Assembly (NCBI GenBank): GCA_030053915.1
Contig: JASGCT010000001.1
Coordinates: 1 to 64,000 of the forward strand
Direction of reading: 5' to 3'
DNA from: Alphaproteobacteria bacterium
GTDB taxonomy: Bacteria > Bacteroidota > Bacteroidia > Chitinophagales > Chitinophagaceae
DNA length: 64,000 bases
Shown here: piece by piece, positions 8,211 through 16,170 of the stretch
How the letters are laid out: the number at the start of each line of letters is the position of its first letter
Numbering within the stretch: position 1 is the first letter of the stretch
Notes under the pieces: model-generated
The model's input: only the letters and a program-made list of their open reading frames with translations
What the model was told of the DNA's origin: nothing
Database searches by the model: none
Program-made: the position numbers and the translations under genes

Positions 8211-8218
8211 TAACTTTG
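8211..8218 (+). promoter_or_regulatory. Promoter -7 element for the 8235-9962 pair
   Basis: TAACTTTG ends 16 bases before the ATG at 8235. The surrounding bases (AATGACAT, TTGTTTG) match those before the dead copy at 8017. Confidence 0.65.
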
Positions 8219-8234
8219 TTTCTAAATTATTATC

Positions 8235-9248
8235 ATGAAATTTATTTTTTTATCTATTTCATTATTATTTGTGTCTCATATCTATGCCAAAAATAACTAT
8301 GAAAACATTAAGAAACATAGTTTTTATGAGGTGTCTTTAAACAAAATAGATTTAAAAAAAGATTTTTCAAATGCCTTCGGAATTAAAAAAATAAAAATAT
8401 ATAATAGCAGTTTTAATTTCATGAATAAACAGTCTTTAATAAATCCACCCAAAAATTTTAAAAATATACCTCTTGTTAACAATCAAGATTTAAGTTTTTA
8501 TTATTCAAAAGAACAAAATTTTAATCCAACATTAAAATATTCAAATGAATTTATTGGGAATGCATCTAATAAAATAGCTGATAACCAGTATTTTAATTAT
8601 AACGTGAACCTACCTTTAAATTATAAAAATCAGCCATCTCAAAACGAATTTTCTTTTAGTTATAATCCTAACCACGACTATACAAAAATTGATTTAGGTA
8701 TTCAAAAATATCAAAAGCCAAATAAAAAAGTGAATATTCAAGACCTTTACTTAAAAGGCAAAACACTCACATGGGTTGGCGCAGGGTTATTGTCTTTAAC
8801 TTATGTGGGGGCACTATCATATCTTGTTTCTAGTTTTCAAAGTGCTAATAATGAACAATATTTTGAACCTCTTTTTTTTGCCGCCGCGATACCAATTGTG
8901 TTAATTGGCACGGCTTTTGTTGGAGTTGGACAAGGATTAGTTGCTAAAGCCAGAAGACTAACCTACCCGCCCAAACCTCCTAAAATAATTATTCCCAAAC
9001 CCAAAATACCACCCTTAGAAAATTATGGAAACTTAATAAAAGTACATAAAGTGTTAACTGGTGTTGGAATTGGATTATTGTCTATAGGTACTTTAACATT
9101 ACTAGCCGTTATCGCTCAACCAGCTAAATCCGTAAATGTATTACATTATTTAATTTCAGTACCTCCAATTGTTAGTGGATCTTTTCTAATTCACTACGGA
9201 AAACAATTTAAACAGAAAGCCATAAAACTTAAATCGTATAAAAAATAA
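8235..9248 (+). CDS. Secreted or envelope protein with two glycine-rich hydrophobic hairpins
   Basis: 337 residues. A signal peptide (cleavage near IYAKN) precedes an Asn/Tyr/Lys-rich region to about residue 175. A hydrophobic hairpin follows at about 175-240 (LTWVGAGLLSLTYVGAL to VLIGTAFVGVGQGLVAKA). A Pro/Lys linker (PPKPPKIIIPKPKIPP) leads to a second hairpin at about 275-330 (LTGVGIGLLSIGTLTLL to PPIVSGSFLIHYG). The two hairpins share the pattern Gx(G/S)xLxxxG and end in basic helices, so they look internally duplicated. Function is unknown. The next gene, 33 bases on, encodes a shorter relative with one hairpin, and a dead copy lies upstream. Confidence 0.75.
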   Translation: MKFIFLSISLLFVSHIYAKNNYENIKKHSFYEVSLNKIDLKKDFSNAFGIKKIKIYNSSFNFMNKQSLINPPKNFKNIPLVNNQDLSFYYSKEQNFNPTLKYSNEFIGNASNKIADNQYFNYNVNLPLNYKNQPSQNEFSFSYNPNHDYTKIDLGIQKYQKPNKKVNIQDLYLKGKTLTWVGAGLLSLTYVGALSYLVSSFQSANNEQYFEPLFFAAAIPIVLIGTAFVGVGQGLVAKARRLTYPPKPPKIIIPKPKIPPLENYGNLIKVHKVLTGVGIGLLSIGTLTLLAVIAQPAKSVNVLHYLISVPPIVSGSFLIHYGKQFKQKAIKLKSYKK

Positions 9249-9281
9249 TCAACGAACCTATTTAAATAAATCTATAAAAAC

Positions 9282-9962
9282 ATGAAAAAGAAAATATTAT
9301 TTACCCATTTATTTATTTTTATTGTATCATATAACGCATTTTCCACATTGAATAAACTACCAATCCATTTAAATACCAACATAAAACTTAGCTATACTTA
9401 TAATATAGAATTGGCAGGTATTAATAGAACTCCCAATATGCTTTCAAAATTCTCTACCAATAATTACACCGATAAAATAATTTTTACAACAAAATTTCTT
9501 CATCATTTTGAAATAATGAATGCAATTCAACATCAATCCACCTTGCATATAATTAACACATTACAAGTTCAATATAATTCACAAACTAACAAATTATTTA
9601 CCATTAAACCTATAAAACACAATCTGAACATTCCTGATTTCTTAAGTGTTCATTTTGACACAATAAAAACTATCAACAAGGATGCTTTTCTACAATATCC
9701 ATACGATGCCCTTTCTCCACCCCAAAATTTTATTACTCCAAATTCTAAATTTTCCGATATGTTGCGACAAGGTAAACATTTAACATGGTATGGTATTGGT
9801 ACCATGACCATTGGTGTTATTGCTTCTATTTTATTTATAAAATATAAAATTCCTGGATATTTATCGCCTTTATTTATTCCACCACCTTTTGTTACCGGCA
9901 TTTCATTAATCTCTGTAGGACAAGCTTTAATTCATAAAGCCAAGAAATATAAAAATCATTAA
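9282..9962 (+). CDS. Shorter paralogue of the 8235 protein
   Basis: 226 residues: a signal peptide (residues about 1-21), a central Asn/Thr-rich region and a single C-terminal hairpin (GKHLTWYGIGTMTIGVIAS to PPFVTGISLISVGQALIHKA) that aligns with the first hairpin of the upstream protein (GKTLTWVGAGLLSL to GVGQGLVAKA). It lies 33 bases after that gene with no promoter between, so the two are probably co-transcribed. I do not recognise a named family. The hairpin could insert in a membrane after export, or the protein could be an inner-membrane protein with a long periplasmic part. Confidence 0.75.
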   Translation: MKKKILFTHLFIFIVSYNAFSTLNKLPIHLNTNIKLSYTYNIELAGINRTPNMLSKFSTNNYTDKIIFTTKFLHHFEIMNAIQHQSTLHIINTLQVQYNSQTNKLFTIKPIKHNLNIPDFLSVHFDTIKTINKDAFLQYPYDALSPPQNFITPNSKFSDMLRQGKHLTWYGIGTMTIGVIASILFIKYKIPGYLSPLFIPPPFVTGISLISVGQALIHKAKKYKNH

Positions 9963-10084
9963 TATTGTGCTGTAGCGTTTAAAAAAAAATATTCCCTTGA
10001 AAGCCCAATCATTCACTTCGCACAAAAACTAATTCTATTAATAATTATAATTTCTTAATTATAAAATTTCTTAAAATTAATTTG

Positions 10085-10092
10085 TAATATTG
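10085..10092 (+). promoter_or_regulatory. Weak -7 element before the VCBS gene
   Basis: TAATATTG deviates from TAnnTTTG by one base and ends 16 bases before the ATG at 10109, the usual distance in this window. Confidence 0.4.
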
Positions 10093-10108
10093 CCATACAA
10101 ATTTTATT

Positions 10109-13100
10109 ATGAAATTAGGGCTACTAACAGTATTTTTTTTGATGTGTTTTCAAGGTTTTTCGCAAGCCTTATTCACCAAAATACCTTCAGATAGTTCCAA
10201 TCTTAAGTTTATAAATACAATTCCCGAAGACCCTAATTTAAATATCATTACCTACGAATATTATTATAACGGCGGTGGTGTAGCAGCAGCAGATTTTAAT
10301 AACGATGGACTTATCGACTTATATTTTACCGCTAATTGGCTACCCAATCGTTTATTCATAAATAAAGGGAATTTTAAATTTGAAGATATTACCATCGCCT
10401 CCGGAACTGGTGGGCGACCCGGCTGGAAAACTGGCGTTAGCGTGGCTGATGTTAATGGTGATGGCTGGACAGATATCTATGTGTGTTACTCTGGCGACCT
10501 CGACTCTAACCTCAGAGCCAACCAACTCTATATCAATAACGGCAATCTTACGTTTACCGATCAAGCCGCCCATTATGGTATTAACGATAAAGGCTTTTCT
10601 ACCCAAGCCGTTTTTTTCGACTTCGACCAAGATAACGACCTCGACTTGTTTGTCTTAAATCATAACATTAAAGACTTTAGAAATTTTGATGCGGCTTATA
10701 TGAAAAAAATTTACGACCCTTACGCCGGCGACCAATTCTACGAAAACCTTGGCACACATTTTGTTAATATAACTCAACAAGCCGGAATCATCGCTAATCC
10801 TTTAGGGTATGGCTTAGGTATTGTTGCCTGCGATATTAATAACGACGGCTGGCAAGATATCTATGTATCTAATGACTATGTTGAACAAGATTATTACTAC
10901 ATCAATAACCACAATAAAACCTTTACAGAATGTTTAAAATCACAATTCGGGCATGTCTCTAATTTTTCTATGGGCTTAGATATTGCCGACCTCAATAACG
11001 ATGGCTGGAATGATATTTTAACCTTAGATATGCTCCCAGAATCTAACCACCGACAAAAATTATTGTACAATCCTGATAATTATGAATTGTATCAAAATAT
11101 GCTTGATAATGGTTTCTATCACCAACTGATGCGTAATATGCTCCATCTAAATAATAAAAACGGCAGTTTTAGCGAAATAGGCCAATTTGCTAATCTTGAA
11201 CATACCGATTGGAGTTGGTCGGTTTTAATGGCTGATGTGAATCAAGATGGATTTAAAGATGTTTTTATTTCTAATGGCTACGGTCGTGACGTTACCAATA
11301 AAGATTTTGTAAAATTTTATGCCAATGAAAGACTTAAATACTTAAACGGCACGCTTAACGAAAAATATTTTCAAATCTTACAAACTATACAACCTGTTAA
11401 ACTAACTAATTATATCTATCAACAAAATGATAACTTAAAGTTTAAAAATAAAGCCAGCGAGTGGGGGTTAAGCGATTCTACCATTTCTAATGGAGCCGCT
11501 TTTGCCGACCTTGATAATGACGGCGATTTAGATTTAATTGTAAATAATCTCAACCAAGAAACTTTTTTATATAAAAATAATGCCAGCAAACATAATCAAT
11601 ATTCTCGGGTTTTAAAAATAATTTTAAAATCTCATTCTAAAAATTCTGACGCGTTGGGTTCTAAGGTTACGGTATTCGCCAATAACCAACAATATACATT
11701 AGATCATATCGCTGTTCGTGGCTTTCAATCTTCAACAATTACCCCACTCCTTTTCTATATCCCCAATCAATCTTGCGATTCTATTCATATTCAGTGGGCA
11801 AATGGCAATATGAGTAAACTCTATCATCATGTGATGCTCCCTCAATCCTTAACCATTTATGACACCATGTATCTGGTTACTCGGTCACCTCAACCTCTAA
11901 ATGATAAGCTTTACCTATCTCAATCAAACACCTTGCCGGCTTTGCCAAAACATCAAAATTCATCTACCAACGATTTTAAAATTCAACCTTTAATACATAC
12001 CATGTTTTCTAAATCAAATCCTAATATTATTAGTACCGATTTAAATAATGATGGCATATCCGAATTTTATATTTGTCTAGGCGAACATCAAACTAAACAT
12101 ATTTATACTATCGATAATCAACAGAACATTGTGCCCTATAAAGGTTTTAAAGAAAAAAATCCTGATTTTAACGATGTAAATGCTGTTTTTTTTGATGCCG
12201 ATAATGATGGCGACTTAGATTTATACATCGTGTGTGGTGTGTATGCTAACCCTAACCAATTCAATCAACAAGATAGATTTTACGAAAACAGCAATGGCAC
12301 TTTTGTTTATAAACCAAAAGCCATTCCAATAGAAAATTTAAGTGGTTCAAAAGCCATCGCTTACGATTTCGACCAAGATGGCGATGAAGATCTTTTTGTT
12401 GGTTCTAAACTGAGTCCAGAAAACTATCCCGTGATTCCTGAAAGCCTTTTACTACTTAATAATGGAAAGGGTCAATTCAAAAAAGCCGACCCCAATACCT
12501 TTACGGAATTTAGATATATAGGTATGATTGAAGACTTAGCCTTAGAAGACCTCAACCAAGACGGTATTAAAGAACTGATAGTAGCAGGACAATGGATGCC
12601 TCTTAAAATTTATTCCTTTAGTAATAAAATATGGCAAGATGTTACAAACCAATATTTTAGTACTTCAATTTCTGGATGGTGGTCAAAAATAGCTTTGGTT
12701 GATATCGATAACGATCATAACCTCGACATCATTGCCACAAATTGGGGCACCAATTCTTTATTTAAACCCACATTTAAAGAACCTATAAGAATATATTATG
12801 CCGACATCAATAAAGATAGTTTTATGGATCCTATTTATACCCAATACTTTCAGGGGCAAGAGTTTCCAATGGCATCAAAAGATGAATTAACAGACCAACT
12901 TAGTTTTTTACGTCAAAAATTTCCAAATTACACTGCGTATGCTGATGCCCAAATTCAAAATATATTTACTACAGCCCAACTGAATGAATTTAAAATATTG
13001 GAAACCAATTTTTTAGAAACAACACTCTTTGAAAATAGCCATGGAAAATTTTTGCCTAAATCCTTACCACCTCAAGTAAATTATGCACCTATAACTGCAG

Positions 13101-13390
13101 TAGAGATAGCCGATTTAAATAATGATGGCTTTCAAGATATTATTATGGGCGGTAATATTGATAACAATAGAATTCGTATTGGGAAAATTGACGCACTTTA
13201 TGGCTTAATTCTAATTAATGATACTAAAGGTAATTTTGTTGTTTCACCAGCCAACGAATCTGGATTTTTTTTGAAAGGAAATATAAAGACACTTAAAAAA
13301 CTTTACAATAAAAAGCAAGAATTTATTTTGGTTGGAATAAACGATGATTTTTTTAATCTATTTACAATTTTGAATACACATGACAAATAA
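10109..13390 (+). CDS. Secreted VCBS/FG-GAP repeat protein with ASPIC/UnbV domain
   Basis: 1093 residues with a signal peptide ending near QGFSQA. From about residue 55 there are seven or more calcium-binding FG-GAP loops of the form DxNxDGxxD (DFNNDGLIDLYF, DVNGDGWTDIYV, DLDNDGDLDLIV). They fit a seven-bladed beta-propeller. An ASPIC/UnbV-like segment follows at about 495-585 (LGSKVTVFANNQQY to IHIQWANG), then a second propeller to the end (DADNDGDLDLYI, DFDQDGDEDLFV). The architecture matches CRTAC1-like proteins common in Bacteroidota. It lacks an obvious C-terminal sorting domain. The stop overlaps the start of the haloperoxidase-type gene by 11 bases, so translation is probably coupled and the two may act together outside the inner membrane. 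The ligand is unknown. Confidence 0.9.
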   Translation: MKLGLLTVFFLMCFQGFSQALFTKIPSDSSNLKFINTIPEDPNLNIITYEYYYNGGGVAAADFNNDGLIDLYFTANWLPNRLFINKGNFKFEDITIASGTGGRPGWKTGVSVADVNGDGWTDIYVCYSGDLDSNLRANQLYINNGNLTFTDQAAHYGINDKGFSTQAVFFDFDQDNDLDLFVLNHNIKDFRNFDAAYMKKIYDPYAGDQFYENLGTHFVNITQQAGIIANPLGYGLGIVACDINNDGWQDIYVSNDYVEQDYYYINNHNKTFTECLKSQFGHVSNFSMGLDIADLNNDGWNDILTLDMLPESNHRQKLLYNPDNYELYQNMLDNGFYHQLMRNMLHLNNKNGSFSEIGQFANLEHTDWSWSVLMADVNQDGFKDVFISNGYGRDVTNKDFVKFYANERLKYLNGTLNEKYFQILQTIQPVKLTNYIYQQNDNLKFKNKASEWGLSDSTISNGAAFADLDNDGDLDLIVNNLNQETFLYKNNASKHNQYSRVLKIILKSHSKNSDALGSKVTVFANNQQYTLDHIAVRGFQSSTITPLLFYIPNQSCDSIHIQWANGNMSKLYHHVMLPQSLTIYDTMYLVTRSPQPLNDKLYLSQSNTLPALPKHQNSSTNDFKIQPLIHTMFSKSNPNIISTDLNNDGISEFYICLGEHQTKHIYTIDNQQNIVPYKGFKEKNPDFNDVNAVFFDADNDGDLDLYIVCGVYANPNQFNQQDRFYENSNGTFVYKPKAIPIENLSGSKAIAYDFDQDGDEDLFVGSKLSPENYPVIPESLLLLNNGKGQFKKADPNTFTEFRYIGMIEDLALEDLNQDGIKELIVAGQWMPLKIYSFSNKIWQDVTNQYFSTSISGWWSKIALVDIDNDHNLDIIATNWGTNSLFKPTFKEPIRIYYADINKDSFMDPIYTQYFQGQEFPMASKDELTDQLSFLRQKFPNYTAYADAQIQNIFTTAQLNEFKILETNFLETTLFENSHGKFLPKSLPPQVNYAPITAVEIADLNNDGFQDIIMGGNIDNNRIRIGKIDALYGLILINDTKGNFVVSPANESGFFLKGNIKTLKKLYNKKQEFILVGINDDFFNLFTILNTHDK

Positions 13391-14678
13391 ATTAATTTGT
13401 TTTTTTATATTCAATGCAATCCTTTTTTTTACGAAGGCTCAAAATAGAACTCAAGACTATGCTGAGTCTTTAAAAAAAATTACAGATGTGATGGTTTATG
13501 ATGTAACTTCTCCTGTAGCCGCAAGCCGTAATTATGCCTATATCTGTTTGGTAGCTAATGAAATATATAATCTTAATCCTAATAAAACACCTCATCATTT
13601 ATCAAGAAAAATAAATAATTTTCCTATTTATAAACGCACAATTTTAAGTACAGATTCTGTTAATTTTAATTTAGCTGTAATTATTAGTATGTATAAAACA
13701 GCCGCTTTATTATTACCATCTCAAGAACGCTTGCACAACATTTTAGATAGCCTAAAAAATAAGTATGTTATTGCAGGAAAAAGCCAAGAATTTTTTGCAA
13801 GCCAAAATTTGGTAGATTCATTTTTAACTGTGTTTACGGAATATGTAAAATCTGATAGGTTTCAACAATTAAGTAAATATCCACGATATACACCCCATTA
13901 TGGAGCGGGTTACTGGAAGCCCACACCACCTGCTTATATGGCAGCTATCGAACCCTATTGGTGGCAATTAAGACCATTTTTTAATAACAACTTGAAACAC
14001 ATAAAAACGAAACCACCCGCACCTTATTCAAATGATAAAAAAAGTCCATTTTATCAACTTTGTAACGAAGTATTTGAGGTAGTGAATTCAAAAGATACTT
14101 TTAAACAAAACATTGCCGATTTTTGGGATTGTAATCCGTATAAAATGAATCAAATGGGACATGTTGAATTTGGCACCAAAAAAATAACACCTGGCGCACA
14201 CTGGCTTCATATTACCACCATTCTGTGTCTTCAACAAAATCTTGAATTATCACAAATGATTTACATTCATGCCATTGTAGCTTTAACCTTAGCAGATGCA
14301 TTTATAGCAACGTGGTACGAAAAATATTTAACCAACAGAGTGCGTCCAGAAACTGCCATTCGAGCCTTGATGGATCCTCATTGGAAACCCTATTTACAAA
14401 GCCCGCCCTTCCCAGAATATGTTTCTGGTCATAGTGTTATATCACATGCTGCTGCAATTGTTTTACAGCATGTCTTTGGAGATACTATTGGTTTTTATGA
14501 TAATTCGGAAACGGATTATGGACTTCCAATAAAATATTTTAGTTCGATTAGAGCCGCTGCCAATGAAGCCGCTATTTCAAGATTGTACGGGGGAATTCAT
14601 TTTAAAGACGCTATTGAAAACGGTCGTGTTTTAGGTCAAAAAATTTCAAAAAAAATCTTAAAAAAAATAAATTTTTAA
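13380..14678 (+). CDS. Vanadium-dependent haloperoxidase family (PAP2 superfamily) protein
   Basis: 432 residues with a signal peptide ending near FTKAQ. All vanadate-pocket residues known from the family are present and correctly spaced: Lys315 and Arg322 (KYLTNRVRP), Ser349-Gly350-His351 (PEYVSGHSV), and Arg401 and His407 (SRLYGGIHF). In the model fungal enzyme the corresponding spacings are also 7 and 6 residues, and His351 matches the acid-base His. By family it may oxidise halides with peroxide or act as an acid phosphatase; specificity cannot be read. The gene overlaps the VCBS gene by 11 bases and the two are surely co-transcribed. Pairs of this kind are familiar in Bacteroidota genomes, but their role is little understood. 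Confidence 0.9.
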   Translation: MTNKLICFFIFNAILFFTKAQNRTQDYAESLKKITDVMVYDVTSPVAASRNYAYICLVANEIYNLNPNKTPHHLSRKINNFPIYKRTILSTDSVNFNLAVIISMYKTAALLLPSQERLHNILDSLKNKYVIAGKSQEFFASQNLVDSFLTVFTEYVKSDRFQQLSKYPRYTPHYGAGYWKPTPPAYMAAIEPYWWQLRPFFNNNLKHIKTKPPAPYSNDKKSPFYQLCNEVFEVVNSKDTFKQNIADFWDCNPYKMNQMGHVEFGTKKITPGAHWLHITTILCLQQNLELSQMIYIHAIVALTLADAFIATWYEKYLTNRVRPETAIRALMDPHWKPYLQSPPFPEYVSGHSVISHAAAIVLQHVFGDTIGFYDNSETDYGLPIKYFSSIRAAANEAAISRLYGGIHFKDAIENGRVLGQKISKKILKKINF

Positions 14679-14696
14679 AATTAGAAAAATAATCCT

Positions 14697-14704
14697 TAAC
14701 TTAG
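14697..14704 (+). promoter_or_regulatory. Weak -7 element before the Gfo/Idh/MocA gene
   Basis: TAACTTAG differs from TAnnTTTG at one position and ends 14 bases before the ATG at 14719. If used, the gene would have its own transcript despite the 40-base gap from the previous gene. Confidence 0.35.
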
Positions 14705-14718
14705 CAAAAAATTATTTT

Positions 14719-16149
14719 ATGAAAAATAAATCAAATCAATTAAGTCGCCGAAACTTTATCAAAAATGTAGGTTTGGCTGGAACAGCTTTTTATATTGTAC
14801 CCCGACATGTTTTGGGAGGCAAAGGCTTTATTGCCCCCAGCGACAAATTGGTTATAGCGGGCGTAGGCGTTGGTGGAAAAGGCGAAGGTGATATCTATAA
14901 TTTTACTCGAAAAGGCAAAGCTGATATTGCTTTTTTATGCGATGTTGACGAAAGAATGGTTGTAGAAAGTCGTAAACGCTTTCCTAAAGCACCCCTTTAT
15001 AAAGATTATCGCGTTTTATTTGAAAAACATAGTAAAAGTTTTGATGCTGTTTCTGTTTCTACACCCGACCACATGCACGCCCCAATTGCTATGGCAGCTA
15101 TGCAATTAGGTAAACACGTCTATGTTCAAAAACCCTTATCGCACGATATTTACGAAGCCCGCATGATGACCGAAGCCGCTAAAAAATATCAAGTTGTTAC
15201 TCAAATGGGAAACCAAGGTGCCTCTAAATCTGGCGTAAAAATGATGAAAAAATGGTATGATGAAGGTAGAATTGGTGAGATTACTGAAATTTATGCTTTT
15301 ACCGACCGTCCTGTATGGCCTCAAGGCGTGGCATGGCCTAACGATAAACCACTTATCCCCAATGAATTAGATTGGAATCTGTGGTTAGGATCAGCGCCTT
15401 ATAAAGATTATTTCGACAACTTAGTGCCCTTTAATTGGCGCGGCTGGTGGAACTATGGTACCGGTGCCCTCGGCGACATGGGATGTCATAATATGCAACC
15501 CGCTTTTGCCCTACTTGATTTAGGTTATCCTATTGCTGCAGAATGTAGCATTGCCAATCGTTACAGCCAACCATGGGTTAAAATTCAACACCCCGAATCT
15601 GCCCCCATCGCTTCGCATATTACACTCACATTTTTGAAAAACGGCAAAGAAGTAAAACTGCATTGGATGGACGGTGGTATTTTACCTGAAAGACCCGAAA
15701 AACTAGACCCTAACGAAAAATTAGGCGACCAAGATAATAACGGCTGCATTTTTATTGGTACTAAAGGTCAAATGATGTGCGGCACTTATGGCATGTTCCC
15801 TGTAATTTTACCAGATAAAATGAACTTTGAAACACCTAAGGAAGATGAACAAAATGATATCAACCACTATACCGATTGGGTGGACGCCAGTATAGCCGGT
15901 TATCAAAGTAAAGAAGCGAATAGTTTATCTTCTCGCTTTGAACTTGCAGGACCTTTTACCGAAAGTGTGTTAATGGGTAATTTAGCCATTAGAAGTTACG
16001 ATATTAAAGAATTTGATAACAAAGGAAATGCTACCTACCCAGGTAGAAACTTAAAACTATTATGGGACGGACCTAATATGAAAATAACTAATTTTGAACC
16101 AGCCAACCAATTTGTGAAACGCGACTATAGAACTGGATTTGGTTGGTAA
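14719..16149 (+). CDS. Tat-exported Gfo/Idh/MocA family oxidoreductase
   Basis: 476 residues. A twin-arginine signal is present at the N-terminus (SRRNFIKNVGLAG, Arg10-Arg11), so the protein is exported folded with its cofactor. The Rossmann fold begins at LVIAGVGVGGKGEGDI (GxGxxG-like). The family's KPL box follows as GKHVYVQKPLSHDIYEA, whose Lys is normally catalytic, after VSVSTPDHMHAP. The C-terminal domain has the expected alpha/beta layout and ends YRTGFGW. Members oxidise or rearrange sugars using tightly bound NAD(P). In Bacteroidota such periplasmic copies are abundant in carbohydrate-use regions, but no sugar-use locus is evident here, so the substrate is unknown. Confidence 0.9.
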   Translation: MKNKSNQLSRRNFIKNVGLAGTAFYIVPRHVLGGKGFIAPSDKLVIAGVGVGGKGEGDIYNFTRKGKADIAFLCDVDERMVVESRKRFPKAPLYKDYRVLFEKHSKSFDAVSVSTPDHMHAPIAMAAMQLGKHVYVQKPLSHDIYEARMMTEAAKKYQVVTQMGNQGASKSGVKMMKKWYDEGRIGEITEIYAFTDRPVWPQGVAWPNDKPLIPNELDWNLWLGSAPYKDYFDNLVPFNWRGWWNYGTGALGDMGCHNMQPAFALLDLGYPIAAECSIANRYSQPWVKIQHPESAPIASHITLTFLKNGKEVKLHWMDGGILPERPEKLDPNEKLGDQDNNGCIFIGTKGQMMCGTYGMFPVILPDKMNFETPKEDEQNDINHYTDWVDASIAGYQSKEANSLSSRFELAGPFTESVLMGNLAIRSYDIKEFDNKGNATYPGRNLKLLWDGPNMKITNFEPANQFVKRDYRTGFGW

Positions 16150-16170
16150 TCAAATTGGGCTAATAATTCT

